64,000 nucleotides of DNA from an uncultured Porphyromonadaceae bacterium (GTDB taxonomy: Bacteria; Bacteroidota; Bacteroidia; Bacteroidales; Muribaculaceae), in NCBI GenBank assembly GCA_947176915.1, contig CAMWSM010000002.1, positions 62,001 to 126,000 of the forward strand, in the 5' to 3' direction. Under the pieces are notes generated by a model, which worked only from the letters and a program-made list of their open reading frames with translations, ran no database searches and had not been told where the DNA came from. Position 1 is the stretch's first letter; each line of letters starts with the position of its first letter. Positions 50,285-60,482 of this stretch are shown piece after piece. The position numbers were made by a program, and so were the translations under genes.

Positions 50285-53047
50285 ATGGAATATAATCACC
50301 GCGAAATTGAACAACGCTGGCAGCAGTACTGGCGCGATAACGAGACTTATCGCGCAACGGAGAAACCCGGAAAAAAGAAATTTTATGTTCTTGACATGTT
50401 TCCTTATCCTTCAGGAGCGGGTTTGCATGTAGGACATCCCTTGGGTTACATAGCGAGCGACATCTATTCGCGCTTCAAGCGTCAGCAAGGTTTTAACGTG
50501 CTCCATCCAATGGGTTATGATGCTTACGGTCTTCCTGCAGAACAATATGCCATCCAGACCGGTCAGCATCCTGAGAAGACCACTATGGCTAATATAGCGC
50601 GTTACCGTGAACAGCTTGACAAAATAGGCTTCTCATTCGACTGGAGTCGTGAGATCAGGACCTGTGATCCTGAATACTACAAATGGACCCAGTGGGCTTT
50701 CATCCGGATGTTCAATTCCTATTACGACCGTAAGGAGCAGAAAGCCCGTCCGATTTCTGAGCTTGTGGCTCATTTTGCAGAGAAAGGCACGGAGGGAGTT
50801 GACGCTGCTTGTTCAAAAGAGCTTCACTTCACTGCCGCAGAATGGAATGCGATGAGCGAAAAGGAGAAGGCTGACACATTGATGAACTATCGCATCGCCT
50901 ATCAGGGGGAGACAATGGTGAACTGGTGTGAGGCTCTCGGCACTGTGCTTGCAAATGATGAAGTGAGCGAGGGTGTCAGCGTTCGCGGAGGGCATCCGGT
51001 TGAGCAGAAGGTTATGAATCAATGGTGTCTGCGTGTGTCCGCATACGCCCCGCGCCTTCTTGATGATCTAAACACTATCGAATGGAGTGATTCCCTGAAA
51101 GAGACACAGCGCAACTGGATAGGGCGCAGCGAGGGTGCTGAGATGAGATTCCCGGTGGTAGGAAAAGATTTCGACCTTGAGATATTCACTACGAGAGCAG
51201 ACACAAGTTTCGGGGTAACATTCATGGTTCTTGCTCCCGAATCGAAATACGTGCAGCAGTTGGTGACTCCTGAGCAGAAGGAAGCAGTCGATGCTTATCT
51301 TGCCGAGGTGAGCCATAAGACGGAGCGTGAACGCCAGATAGAGAAAAAGGTGTCGGGTGTGTTCACCGGAAGTTATGCGGTTAATCCTATTTCGGGAAAG
51401 GAAATTCCGATTTGGGTGAGTGATTATGTTCTTGCCGGATATGGAACCGGAGCAATCATGGCAGTTCCGGCACACGATTCACGCGACTATGCCTTCGCCA
51501 AGCATTTCAACCTTCCGATCATTCCTTTGATAGAGGGTGCGGATGTAAGCGAGGAGAGCTTTGACGCAAAGGAGGGGAAGATGATAAACTCCGCTAATGA
51601 GAAACTGAATCTCAACGGACTTGAGGTGAAGGAAGCCATAGCCAAAACAAAAAGATTTATTGAAGAGGAGGGTATCGGTAGAGTTAAGGTTAACTATCGC
51701 CTCCGCGATGCCATCTTCTCCCGCCAAAGATATTGGGGCGAGCCCTTCCCGGTCTATTATAAAGACGGAATTGCTCATGTTATGGATGAGTCAGACCTCC
51801 CGTTGATGCTTCCTGAAGTGGACGCTTATCTTCCGACCTCTACAGGAGAGCCACCCTTGGGGCGTGCAAAGAATTGGGTTACAAAAGAGGGTTATCCGAT
51901 AGAGCTTTGCACGATGCCGGGTTTTGCCGGATCAAGCGCCTACTATCTACGCTACATGGACCCGCGCAACAACGATGCTTTGGTGAGCAAGGAGGCTGAT
52001 GAATATTGGCGCAATGTGGATCTTTATGTAGGAGGATCCGAACATGCCACAGGCCACCTTATTTACTCGCGCTTTTGGAATAAATTCCTTTATGACCTTG
52101 GTCTGGTTGTGGAGCCGGAGCCATTCCGCAAGCTTGTGAACCAAGGCATGATTCAGGGAAGGAGCAGTTTTGTTTACCGTGTGAAGGACACCAATACATT
52201 TGTGAGCAAGGGGCTGAAGAATCAATATGACGTTACCCCGATACGTGTGGATATCAACATGGTGAGCAATGATGTCCTGGATATTGATAAGTTCAGAAGC
52301 TGGCGCCCTGAATTTGCTGACGCCGAGTTTATCCTTGAAGATGGAAAGTATGTCTGTGGCTATGCCGTAGAGAAGATGTCTAAATCTATGTTCAACGTCG
52401 TTAATCCGGATGATATTGTAGACCGCTACGGCGCGGACACCCTCCGTCTGTATGAGATGTTCCTTGGCCCTATCGAGCAGTCGAAGCCTTGGGATACTAA
52501 CGGCATTGACGGAGCCAACCGTTTCCTCAAGAAACTTTGGGGACACTTCGGCAAACTTGATCTCAGCAAGAGGGAACCGATGACAAAGGGTGAACTCAAG
52601 ACAATGCATAAGCTGATAAAGAAGGTTACTCAAGATATTGAAAATTTCTCTTTCAACACATCGGTTGCGGCATTTATGGTGGCGCTCAACGAACTGACAG
52701 CCCAGAAATCTACAAATGTAGAGGCAATGGAGATATTCACCCGTCTGATAGCTCCCTTTGCGCCACACCTTGCGGAGGAGTTTTGGCATCAGCTTGGCAA
52801 AGAGGGGTCGGTGGTGGATTCCGAATGGCCCGTATATGACGAGGCGAATCTGAAGGAGGACACCGTAAAATATCCTGTCAGCTTCAATGGAAAGACACGC
52901 TTCATGCTTGACGTGCCGGCAGAAGCCGACAAAGCTGCAGTAGAGGCTGCTGCCCTCTCCGCCCCTGACGCTGAAAAATGGCTTTCCGGCAAAACTCCTA
53001 AAAAAGTAATAGTTGTCCCCGGCAAGATCGTCAACATCGTTATATAA
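50285..53047 (+). CDS. leuS: Leucyl-tRNA synthetase
   Basis: A 920-residue class I aminoacyl-tRNA synthetase charging tRNA-Leu. HIGH-box HVGH at 48-51, the CP1 editing domain (about 230-500; includes [18 protein letters not shown] and [17 protein letters not shown]), KMSKS at 697-701 and a C-terminal anticodon-binding and RNA-contact part. It is longer than the E. coli enzyme (860), as is usual for Bacteroidetes. The terminator at 53090 follows 43 bases after its stop. Confidence 0.98.
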   Translation: MEYNHREIEQRWQQYWRDNETYRATEKPGKKKFYVLDMFPYPSGAGLHVGHPLGYIASDIYSRFKRQQGFNVLHPMGYDAYGLPAEQYAIQTGQHPEKTTMANIARYREQLDKIGFSFDWSREIRTCDPEYYKWTQWAFIRMFNSYYDRKEQKARPISELVAHFAEKGTEGVDAACSKELHFTAAEWNAMSEKEKADTLMNYRIAYQGETMVNWCEALGTVLANDEVSEGVSVRGGHPVEQKVMNQWCLRVSAYAPRLLDDLNTIEWSDSLKETQRNWIGRSEGAEMRFPVVGKDFDLEIFTTRADTSFGVTFMVLAPESKYVQQLVTPEQKEAVDAYLAEVSHKTERERQIEKKVSGVFTGSYAVNPISGKEIPIWVSDYVLAGYGTGAIMAVPAHDSRDYAFAKHFNLPIIPLIEGADVSEESFDAKEGKMINSANEKLNLNGLEVKEAIAKTKRFIEEEGIGRVKVNYRLRDAIFSRQRYWGEPFPVYYKDGIAHVMDESDLPLMLPEVDAYLPTSTGEPPLGRAKNWVTKEGYPIELCTMPGFAGSSAYYLRYMDPRNNDALVSKEADEYWRNVDLYVGGSEHATGHLIYSRFWNKFLYDLGLVVEPEPFRKLVNQGMIQGRSSFVYRVKDTNTFVSKGLKNQYDVTPIRVDINMVSNDVLDIDKFRSWRPEFADAEFILEDGKYVCGYAVEKMSKSMFNVVNPDDIVDRYGADTLRLYEMFLGPIEQSKPWDTNGIDGANRFLKKLWGHFGKLDLSKREPMTKGELKTMHKLIKKVTQDIENFSFNTSVAAFMVALNELTAQKSTNVEAMEIFTRLIAPFAPHLAEEFWHQLGKEGSVVDSEWPVYDEANLKEDTVKYPVSFNGKTRFMLDVPAEADKAAVEAAALSAPDAEKWLSGKTPKKVIVVPGKIVNIVI

Positions 53048-53089
53048 GGAGATGTAAGATTTATAAGAGGAAAACGATTGAGTTATAAT

Positions 53090-53117
53090 AAAACGCACCA
53101 TCGGTGCGTTTTTTTTA
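53090..53117 (+). terminator. Intrinsic terminator after leuS, abutting the rdgB start codon
   Basis: AAAACGCACC (53090-53099) pairs with GGTGCGTTTT (53103-53112), with a continuous T-run to about 53116. The ATG chosen for rdgB begins at 53120, three bases later, so the hairpin occupies the region where a ribosome would land. Confidence 0.85.
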
Positions 53118-53119
53118 TT

Positions 53120-53716
53120 ATGAAAAAAGAACTTCCGAAAATAGTTTTTGCAACCAATAATCCCCATAAACTTGAAGAGGCGCGAGCTCTCGCAGAGGGG
53201 AAAATACGGATATTGTCATTGGGAGACATTGATTGTCATGATGAAATTCCTGAGACTGCCGACACTCTTGAGGGGAATGCCCTTCAAAAGGCGCGTTGGA
53301 TAAAGGCGCGTTATGGTTATGACTGTTTTGCCGATGACACGGGCTTGATGGTCGATGCTCTTGATGGAGCGCCGGGCGTCTACAGCGCGCGATTCGCAGG
53401 TCCTGAGTGCAATCCGACTGCCAATCTGCATCTCCTTCTTGAGAAGATGGAAGGGGAGAGGAACAGGAGTGCCAGGTTTGCCACAGTGGTGGCGCTCGTT
53501 ATTGGCGAAAAGGAATATCTTTTCAAAGGGGAGGTCGAGGGAACAATTGCGACCGAGCCTCATGGAAAGGGAGGATTCGGTTATGATCCTATCTTTATCC
53601 CCGTAGAATCCGGGGTGGCATTCGCGGAGATGACTCCGGAAGAAAAAAATGCAATATCACATCGTGGACGCGCCATGCGCAAATTTATTGATTTTCTTAT
53701 CAAACAGGATATTTAA
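53120..53716 (+). CDS. rdgB: dITP/XTP pyrophosphatase (RdgB/HAM1 family)
   Basis: About 198 residues from the ATG at 53120; the ATG at 53078 would place the terminator hairpin inside the coding region. House-cleaning enzyme that hydrolyses non-canonical purine nucleoside triphosphates such as ITP, dITP and XTP to monophosphates. Motifs: [12 protein letters not shown] (nucleotide/phosphate contact), [13 protein letters not shown] (metal-binding acidic residues), [18 protein letters not shown] and SHRGRAM. Its stop codon directly abuts the next ATG, so it is coupled to the porZ-like gene. Confidence 0.95.
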   Translation: MKKELPKIVFATNNPHKLEEARALAEGKIRILSLGDIDCHDEIPETADTLEGNALQKARWIKARYGYDCFADDTGLMVDALDGAPGVYSARFAGPECNPTANLHLLLEKMEGERNRSARFATVVALVIGEKEYLFKGEVEGTIATEPHGKGGFGYDPIFIPVESGVAFAEMTPEEKNAISHRGRAMRKFIDFLIKQDI

Positions 53717-56185
53717 ATGAGAAGACTGATTCCTCTTTCCTTTCTTCTCGTGGCTTTTTCAGCCATGAGCAATCCGTCGTGGATTATTCATCCTACTTTT
53801 GACGGAGAGATCACGCATATAATAGAAACTCCCGAATATGTCTATTATACAAGCCGCACTCTCCCCCCTGATAATAACATAACCCCTAATTACGTATCGC
53901 TTTTCCGTTATGACAAGGAGGGGGAGGAGACAATTGCGCTTTCCAATGCCAATCTCCTTAATAACGGAGTGATTTTTGATGTCATACGCAATCCTGAGAA
54001 AGGATATATCTTTACAGTTGATTGTGATTTCGGAATAAACATCATATATGATGATGGGAAGAATATTTATATCCCTGACTACAAGAATGCGAATATCTCA
54101 CAAAGCAAGAGTGTGAGAACCCTTACTCCGGATCAATCCAAGGGTCATATCTATATGGCGACTGACTTCGGATACGTGGTTATAAACGACGTGAAACATG
54201 AGATTGCCGACAGCCGCAACTATGGGGTGGCTGTTCAGTCGGTGGCACGCCTCGGAAAGCATCTCCTCCTGCTGAGTGGCAACAAGCTTTTGGTAGCCCC
54301 TGTGGATGAGCCTCGGTTCTCATTGTCGGATTACACCGGTGTGAAGGAATTTTATGTTCCTATAGGTCTTTATCCCTTAAGTGAGAATAAGTGTCTTCTT
54401 CTTTCGAATGGAGGAGCGCCGCATTATCTTTATCTTCTCTCTGTTAATGAAAATGGAGAGATCGAGATTGGGGAGCCCTGGGTGGGTAATTTTTCCGGAT
54501 TGGAATATACTGACGATGGAGTCATAATGACCACTCCCGACTTTCTTATGAGGATTGACAAGGAGGGGCAACAGACGACGGCAAACTGGCCTGAAACACT
54601 CTCGACCGGTAAGGGCACCTCCGGAAATTTCAGAGATTTCTGGATTGCCGATTCTCGGAAAGGGCTTAAGGGTCTTAAGCTCGATCAGGAGAAAGGGTGG
54701 AGCCTGACTTTCGACTACATAGCTCCTAATGCTCCATCTCCGTTTCTCTCTTCATGTATGGCGCAGCATCCCACAGAGGGTTTGCTGGTCGGCAATTTAG
54801 GACGGGATAGAGCTAATATGGACTATGTAGGTAAAAGCCCTATCCTTATTAGCGCCTATAAGGATGGGAGATGGAGCAACCTATCGGCTGCATATACCGC
54901 CCCGGAAGAGCCTGTAGTGATTGAAGATCCCTACGGCTTCTCGATAGATCCTGATAATCCGGATTATATCTATGCCTCTTCGTTACATTCCGGATTTGCG
55001 CGTATTAATCTAAGAGATGCAAAAGATGTGATTCATTTCGTCGCTCCATCCCATAAAAATGAGAATGAAACAGGTTATGTTCCATTGTTGCCGGATGTGG
55101 CAAGTCTTGAAAATTGGTCAAGCAGTTGCTCCACACCACGTTTTGACAGTTATGGTAATCTGTGGACAATTTATGCCAACTATGACTTGGCTAAAGAATA
55201 CAAGCTTCCTCTTTACTGCTGGGAGGCTTCCGACAGAAAGGCGAGTAAGACGGCAGCCGATGTAATGCTCCCGAAAATCCTGTACGTAGACAATATCGCC
55301 CCTATTCATGGAGAGGATCTTTTCCCCCTTGTTACCTCGCGCAACCGGAACTATCTTCTCTATGCTTCTCTCTTATGGGACAGCCTCATAGTGCTGATAG
55401 ATACAGCCGGGACTCCGACTGATCCTTCTGACGACCGGAACGTGTTCTGGGACCATTTTGTAGATCAGGATGGAAATGAGTTTGAAGTGCATAATATTGA
55501 GCAGATATATGAGGATCCTGCCACCGGTTATGTATGGGTCGGACATTCTGCGGGAGTGTTTTATTTCGATCCCGGCACTCTTATTTCAGGTGCGCCAAGG
55601 GCTATAAGGATAAAGGTAGCGCGTAACGACGGAACGAATCTTGCGGACTATCTATTGCATAATGTGATAGTTAATGATATTGTTTCAGACAAGGAGGGGA
55701 ATAAGTGGTTGGCAACTTCAGGAGCCGGTTTGGTGCGCACCACATCAGACGGGAAAAAGATACTTGAGGAATATACCACTTCCAATTCACCGATTCCGGA
55801 CAATAATATCCTCAGTCTGGGCTATATCAGAGACACTAACTCTATTGTCGCCTCAACCTTGAAAGGGCTGGCAGAATACCGCATAGGCGACAATGGTGGG
55901 ATGGCGGCTGGTTCGGAGGTTAAGGTATATCCAAATCCGGTGAGACCCGGCTATTCAGGCTATATAACCATAGAAGGGCTTGAAGACGGTGCTCTTGTGA
56001 AGATTGTTGATGCCGGAGGAAATATGGTGAAAGAATTGGGTCCCGTTAACGGAGAAAAGATAGAATGGGATGGGACAAACCTTCATTTCAAGAAATTGAA
56101 CAGCGGGGTTTACTTTATCCTTGAATCAAGCGGAGACGGCACCAACAATTTTTCAAAAGTCGGAAAAATACTGATGATTAACTGA
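53717..56185 (+). CDS. porZ: PorZ-like T9SS component: beta-propeller protein with C-terminal sorting domain
   Basis: An 822-residue exported protein: signal peptide 1-18 (VAFSAMS), propeller-like repeats through about residue 725 (FDVIRNPEKGYIF, IYMATDFGYVVIND, YVWVGHSAGVFYFDP, NKWLATSGAGLVRTTSDGK), and a C-terminal beta-sandwich of about 85 residues (VKVYPNPVRPGYSG ... KLNSGVYFILESSG ... VGKILMIN), which is the T9SS sorting-domain pattern. Two propellers plus such a domain is the architecture of PorZ, a surface part of the T9SS attachment complex in Porphyromonas. It overlaps no other T9SS gene here. A generic Reg_prop-type T9SS cargo is the alternative. Confidence 0.75.
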   Translation: MRRLIPLSFLLVAFSAMSNPSWIIHPTFDGEITHIIETPEYVYYTSRTLPPDNNITPNYVSLFRYDKEGEETIALSNANLLNNGVIFDVIRNPEKGYIFTVDCDFGINIIYDDGKNIYIPDYKNANISQSKSVRTLTPDQSKGHIYMATDFGYVVINDVKHEIADSRNYGVAVQSVARLGKHLLLLSGNKLLVAPVDEPRFSLSDYTGVKEFYVPIGLYPLSENKCLLLSNGGAPHYLYLLSVNENGEIEIGEPWVGNFSGLEYTDDGVIMTTPDFLMRIDKEGQQTTANWPETLSTGKGTSGNFRDFWIADSRKGLKGLKLDQEKGWSLTFDYIAPNAPSPFLSSCMAQHPTEGLLVGNLGRDRANMDYVGKSPILISAYKDGRWSNLSAAYTAPEEPVVIEDPYGFSIDPDNPDYIYASSLHSGFARINLRDAKDVIHFVAPSHKNENETGYVPLLPDVASLENWSSSCSTPRFDSYGNLWTIYANYDLAKEYKLPLYCWEASDRKASKTAADVMLPKILYVDNIAPIHGEDLFPLVTSRNRNYLLYASLLWDSLIVLIDTAGTPTDPSDDRNVFWDHFVDQDGNEFEVHNIEQIYEDPATGYVWVGHSAGVFYFDPGTLISGAPRAIRIKVARNDGTNLADYLLHNVIVNDIVSDKEGNKWLATSGAGLVRTTSDGKKILEEYTTSNSPIPDNNILSLGYIRDTNSIVASTLKGLAEYRIGDNGGMAAGSEVKVYPNPVRPGYSGYITIEGLEDGALVKIVDAGGNMVKELGPVNGEKIEWDGTNLHFKKLNSGVYFILESSGDGTNNFSKVGKILMIN

Positions 56186-56225
56186 TGCTTTCTCCTAATA
56201 ATAATAAAAAAGATGAGAATACGGC

Positions 56226-56981
56226 ATGGGAAAGAATAAGTTGAAGAAATTTGCGGAAATGGAGACATTCAGTTGTGTCCTCCAATATCCTCGGGAAGTT
56301 TTGCTCCGTGATGGTTTTCCATATTTTGGGAAATGGAATGATTTTTTCAAAAATAATGGATTGATCACCCTCGAACTTGGATGTGGCAAGGGTGAATATA
56401 CCGTAGCTCTTGCAAAAGCAAATCCTGATCGCAACTATATCGGAGTGGATGTAAAGGGGGCGCGTATGTGGAGCGGAGCAAAAGAGGCGGAGGAAAACGG
56501 GATAGGAAATGCCTCTTTTCTGCGTGCTGAGATAGAGAATATAGATAAATTCTTTGCTCCGGAAGAGGTGGATGAAATTTGGATTACCTTCCCTGACCCT
56601 CAGATGCAAAAGACACGCAAACGGCTCACATCGACACGTTTCTTGAAGATGTATGGGAAGTTTCTTAAACCGGGAGGATTAATCAATCTGAAGACTGATT
56701 CCCCTTTCCTCTTTGAATACACAAAGAGATTGGCTGAATTAAATGGTTTTGAGATTGAATTCATAACCGACGACCTTTACGGAAGCGGTAAGGCAGACCC
56801 TGTTACATCTATAAAGACTTACTACGAAAGCCAATGGCTTTCCAGAGGTAAGAAGATTAAGTTGATAAAAATGCGTGTGAAGGATTTTGATGACCTTCAG
56901 GAGCCTGAGATTGATGATATAGAAAAGGATGATTATCGCGCTTATCCGCGCCATAGTGTGGATATGAAGGTTAAGGATTAA
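56226..56981 (+). CDS. trmB: tRNA (guanine-N7)-methyltransferase
   Basis: A 251-residue SAM-dependent enzyme that makes m7G46 in tRNA. SAM motif LELGCGKGEYTVALAKA, acidic motif IGVDVKGARMW, and the TrmB signature WITFPDPQMQKTRKRLTSTRF. A C-terminal extension (about residues 225-251, acidic and lysine-rich, EIDDIEKDDYRAYPRH) goes beyond the usual core. Forty bases after the PorZ-like gene and 68 before mrp, all on the plus strand, so it may be part of the rdgB-porZ-trmB-mrp run. Confidence 0.94.
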   Translation: MGKNKLKKFAEMETFSCVLQYPREVLLRDGFPYFGKWNDFFKNNGLITLELGCGKGEYTVALAKANPDRNYIGVDVKGARMWSGAKEAEENGIGNASFLRAEIENIDKFFAPEEVDEIWITFPDPQMQKTRKRLTSTRFLKMYGKFLKPGGLINLKTDSPFLFEYTKRLAELNGFEIEFITDDLYGSGKADPVTSIKTYYESQWLSRGKKIKLIKMRVKDFDDLQEPEIDDIEKDDYRAYPRHSVDMKVKD

Positions 56982-57049
56982 ATAAACTGGATTTATCGGG
57001 AATAATCAGGATTAAGATTGTTATAAAAAGAAAAAATAGAAATTTCAAT

Positions 57050-58168
57050 ATGACATTATATCCAAATCTGATTCTTGATGCGCTCAAGAATGTGAAATAT
57101 CCCGGCAACGGGAAAAGCATCGTTGAGAACAATATGGTGGAAGACGACATTCGTATTGACGGTAACAAGGTTAGTTTTTCTTTAATTTTCGAGAAACCTA
57201 CGGATCCGTTCATGAAGAGTGTGATGCGTTCGGCAGAGGCAGCGCTGAAAGCCTACATTTCCACAGACATTGAGGCAGACATCAATATGAAATATAGTCA
57301 GCCAGCTGCTTTAAAACCGGCTAATCCGTTGCCACAGGTCAAGAATATCATAGGAATATCCTCAGGCAAAGGAGGAGTAGGGAAATCAACGGTGGCGGCA
57401 AATGTGGCTATCTCATTGGCTGCGAAAGGCTACAAGGTAGGTCTGCTTGATGCCGATATTTTCGGTCCATCTATGCCCAAGATGTTCGGTGTAGAGGATG
57501 AACAGCTCTACATGGTTAACAAAGAGGGTCGAGATTGGATAGAACCTGTTGAGAAATATGGGGTGAAGATGCTGAGCATCGGGTTTGTGGTTGACAAGGA
57601 TAGCGCTGTGCTTTGGCGCGGAACCATGGCAAGCAACGCTTTGAAGCAGCTCATAACGGATGCATGGTGGGGAGAGCTTGATTATTTCCTCATTGACATG
57701 CCTCCCGGAACGAGCGATATTCATCTCACTCTCGTTCAGACTCTCGGAATAACCGGGGTTGTAGTTGTGTCAACTCCTCAGGAGGTGGCGTTGGCAGATG
57801 CAAGAAAGGGCATATCCATGTTCAGGGGTGAAAAAGTCAATGTGCCGGTGCTCGGCGTGGTTGAAAATATGGCTTGGTTCACTCCTGCGCCTCATCCCGA
57901 AGAGCGTTATTTTATTTTCGGTAATGGAGGAGCCGCACGTCTTGCAGAAGATTTAGGCGTGAAGCTCCTTGCGCAGATTCCTCTTGTGGCAGATATCTGC
58001 ATGACAGCCGACAATGGAGCGCCTACCGCCACTAAGCTTATCAAGACAGAGAATGAATTGCCTGATCCGGAAGCGGAGGCATTCTCTTCACTGGCTGACG
58101 CTATTGTAAAGGCATGTGAGGAGCGTAATCTGCAACTCCCTCCGACATTGAAGGTCGAGACACATTGA
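57050..58168 (+). CDS. mrp: Mrp/NBP35-family ATPase, iron-sulfur cluster carrier
   Basis: A 372-residue cytosolic P-loop ATPase that carries and transfers Fe-S clusters. An N-terminal MIP18/DUF59-like domain (about 1-85) precedes the deviant Walker A GISSGKGGVGKSTVAANVA (Lys107 and Lys112), DADIFGPSMPKMFG, DMPPGTSDIHLTL and ENMAWFTP. In E. coli Mrp/ApbC the last region carries a CxxC that bridges the cluster in a dimer; here it reads FTPAPHPEERYFIFGNGG with no cysteine. Related sequences in Bacteroidetes also lack it, as far as I recall. The stop codon abuts the convergent glycosyltransferase stop. Confidence 0.93.
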   Translation: MTLYPNLILDALKNVKYPGNGKSIVENNMVEDDIRIDGNKVSFSLIFEKPTDPFMKSVMRSAEAALKAYISTDIEADINMKYSQPAALKPANPLPQVKNIIGISSGKGGVGKSTVAANVAISLAAKGYKVGLLDADIFGPSMPKMFGVEDEQLYMVNKEGRDWIEPVEKYGVKMLSIGFVVDKDSAVLWRGTMASNALKQLITDAWWGELDYFLIDMPPGTSDIHLTLVQTLGITGVVVVSTPQEVALADARKGISMFRGEKVNVPVLGVVENMAWFTPAPHPEERYFIFGNGGAARLAEDLGVKLLAQIPLVADICMTADNGAPTATKLIKTENELPDPEAEAFSSLADAIVKACEERNLQLPPTLKVETH

Positions 58169-59374
58169 TCAGGCGAAGGTGTAATTCTTTTTACGCTGAC
58201 GAATATGGCGCAGACGGAATATAAGGTTCCCTATCGGTCGCCATAGAAAGAACAAGGGCAGCAGCAGCCACGGGGTGGAAGCCTCAAGGCGGTGGGCTGC
58301 CTTTTCATATATCACTATTTCTGTAATATTAAAAGCTAAAAGAATCACCAGGGCAATGGCAGCAGGCAGAAGATTAGGCAGAGGAAACAGAGCTGCTGCA
58401 AGGGCGGCAGCAGTTACAGTCCACTGCATGCAAGAGCCAAATCCGACTCTAAGAAAAGGAGTTTTCGGGAGAAAGGCTGCAGTGAATTGATAGCGTTCCT
58501 TCAGGTCGGCGTGCATGCGATTAGTGGCTTCTCCCCAATCGAGGGTGAGTATCCCGTCCTTGACGAGCATCACTTCTGTGTTAATCTCATCAGTGATATC
58601 ACATACAAACAAGTCGTCGTCACCATGGAGGAGATGAATGGTTTTTGAGAACCCTTTTTGCTCAAAGAAGAGATGGCGGCGATAGGCGAGATTATGCCCG
58701 TCTCCACGGTAAGTATAGCCTCTTAATGAAGCGCCTGTCCACTGGATTATACCTAATGTGCTGTCAAAAACCTTATACCATTTTGTCGGTCCGCTGAACA
58801 GGTTGGCATCCAGATGGGAGATTCCCAACACCACCTCCGTGAAACTATTTTCAATGAAGGGGGTCATCATAAGTGTAAGCCATGAGGAGGAGGGGATGAT
58901 ACAGTTAGAGGTTGTGGTGAGCACTATATCACCTTTCGCTGCCTTTATGCCCAAAGTGAGGGCAAGTTTTCTGCGGCTCAAATTGTGGGAACCCGGGGGT
59001 ATGAATGTAACATACAACCGGTCAGGATAAAGAGATGTGAGACGTTCGGCAAGTTCTGACGTTACTTCATTATTTCCTTCGTTGACCACGACCACCTCAA
59101 AATTGGGATAATCCTGAATCATGAGCCGGGAAAGATAGTCGGTGAGATCCTCTTCGCGAGTGTAGGCATACACCACGACAGACACTTTCGGACACTTGAC
59201 CGATGACAGGAAGTCTGACTCCTGACGAAACTCAAAATCCTCGGTCTGTTCATCGGCAGCCCGCACAATCCTGAGCATCGGCATAAAACGTACCTTAATT
59301 GCAAGAATGGCAGCTGCCACCGCTATGCCGAGGAGAATCCAGATGATTATAGGGATGTTTAAATCAAAAATCAT
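58169..59374 (-). CDS. Family 2 glycosyltransferase, membrane-anchored
   Basis: A 401-residue inner-membrane protein. An N-terminal transmembrane helix (about 8-27), a GT-A domain (VSVVVYAYTREEDL, FEVVVVNEGNNEV, DIVLTTTSNCIIP, LLHGDDDLFV with the DDD metal site) and two C-terminal hydrophobic segments (about 328-365) followed by a basic tail (RLRHIRQRKKN). The usual QxxRW motif of processive synthases is not obvious, so it probably adds a single sugar, perhaps to a lipid. It lies 35 bases downstream of pldA on the same strand. Substrate unknown. Confidence 0.87.
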   Translation of the reverse strand: MIFDLNIPIIIWILLGIAVAAAILAIKVRFMPMLRIVRAADEQTEDFEFRQESDFLSSVKCPKVSVVVYAYTREEDLTDYLSRLMIQDYPNFEVVVVNEGNNEVTSELAERLTSLYPDRLYVTFIPPGSHNLSRRKLALTLGIKAAKGDIVLTTTSNCIIPSSSWLTLMMTPFIENSFTEVVLGISHLDANLFSGPTKWYKVFDSTLGIIQWTGASLRGYTYRGDGHNLAYRRHLFFEQKGFSKTIHLLHGDDDLFVCDITDEINTEVMLVKDGILTLDWGEATNRMHADLKERYQFTAAFLPKTPFLRVGFGSCMQWTVTAAALAAALFPLPNLLPAAIALVILLAFNITEIVIYEKAAHRLEASTPWLLLPLFFLWRPIGNLIFRLRHIRQRKKNYTFA

Positions 59375-59409
59375 TATAGCTGAAATTAAAAAAAGATGAC
59401 CGGGGATTA

Positions 59410-60258
59410 TCAGAATTCAGAGAAGAAGTAAGGTTTGAAGACAATTCCGACCCTGAACATCGAATGAAATTTATTATAGTCGAGGAGACATTCTCCATAA
59501 CCGTTATAATATTGGGCGAAAAGATTCAGGTTCATTTTCGCATTCACTTTCCAGGCAGTCTCAAGGATGGTGTTATAGTTGAAGTTCCATCCTTTACGTT
59601 TAACAAGCGTAAGACCGAATGTGAATTTCTTATTGAATGTCATGGCGGTGATTCCCCACTGATATATGCCGCAATAGTTCAGTATATCCTTATTGTTCAT
59701 TCCGTCGATAATCGGAATCCAGATTTTTCCATGCACCATCAGAAATTCATCAATCATCGTGTGTCCGCAGAATGATACTCGGTTCCAGCTGCGTGAGGCT
59801 TCTCCGTCTCTTCCGTTGCTTTCATGCTCCAATAGGAGTGTGAGTTTGCCGACATATCTTCCCTTGCTATAGAAAGGCTTCGCCCAGCCTATGCCCGGAT
59901 TATAGTTGAGGTCGTGCATAGGGAGTGAGTTTTCGAACACGTTCCAGAAAGTTTTCTGGTTATACATTAGAAAAAGATATGATTTCCAAGGGAGCACGGC
60001 ATTGGTTATTCTGAAGGCGAGAGAAATCTGAAATTTCACGTCGGAATTGGTTCTTGTCGGTTTCTTGCCTACGGTTGTTCCAACTGTAAAGTAATTATCT
60101 TTATACAGTCCGAAATACGGACCATAGTCAAGAGTCTCCTTCAAGGAATCGGTAAATTCCTTTTCATTTTCGGCGGGGATGATCTGTGCATTCCCCTCGG
60201 CGGAAAATAACAGCGCGAAAAAGAATAAAAGGAATGAAGCAAAGCAACTTGATTTCAT
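59410..60258 (-). CDS. pldA: Outer-membrane phospholipase A (OMPLA)
   Basis: A 282-residue outer-membrane enzyme that hydrolyses phospholipids that have reached the outer leaflet. Signal peptide about 1-24 (ends GNAQ). The catalytic triad has the exact spacing of E. coli OMPLA: His145-x-Ser147 in HESNG and Asn159 in SWNR (E. coli His142, Ser144, Asn156). The remainder alternates beta strands and ends in Phe (FSEF). Upstream of and in the same direction as the GT2 gene, suggesting an envelope-maintenance pair. Confidence 0.9.
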   Translation of the reverse strand: MKSSCFASFLLFFFALLFSAEGNAQIIPAENEKEFTDSLKETLDYGPYFGLYKDNYFTVGTTVGKKPTRTNSDVKFQISLAFRITNAVLPWKSYLFLMYNQKTFWNVFENSLPMHDLNYNPGIGWAKPFYSKGRYVGKLTLLLEHESNGRDGEASRSWNRVSFCGHTMIDEFLMVHGKIWIPIIDGMNNKDILNYCGIYQWGITAMTFNKKFTFGLTLVKRKGWNFNYNTILETAWKVNAKMNLNLFAQYYNGYGECLLDYNKFHSMFRVGIVFKPYFFSEF

Positions 60259-60322
60259 AGGGGATGAATCTGTGAAAATGTTGGAATTTTTAACGGCATG
60301 TCAGCCGTGATGAATTAAAGTG

Positions 60323-60330
60323 CAAAATTA
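60323..60330 (-). promoter_or_regulatory. Probable -7 element of pldA
   Basis: Minus-strand TAATTTTG, 65 bases before the pldA start. The -33 is not well matched (TTG about 17 bases upstream). Confidence 0.5.
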
Positions 60331-60420
60331 GCAAATCTTTTTCAAATCAATGTGTAAAAGCAATAAAAGTTAGTTTTAAACTGATAAGGAGGTTGTGAAG
60401 TATAGAGATGAGGGGAATTA

Positions 60421-60452
60421 TTTGGAGAGGGTATGAAAAATTAGTAATTTTG
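60421..60452 (+). promoter_or_regulatory. Promoter of the MATE gene
   Basis: TTTG at 60421-60424, 20 bases, TAATTTTG at 60445-60452: a full consensus match, 31 bases before the ATG. Confidence 0.8.
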
Positions 60453-60482
60453 CCGTTATAATAAGAGTAATCTATAAACTAT

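Noticed and set aside
51947-53167. A 406-codon ORF antisense to leuS
   Set aside because: It lies fully opposite a strongly conserved synthetase, has no family resemblance, and is explained by low stop frequency in that frame.
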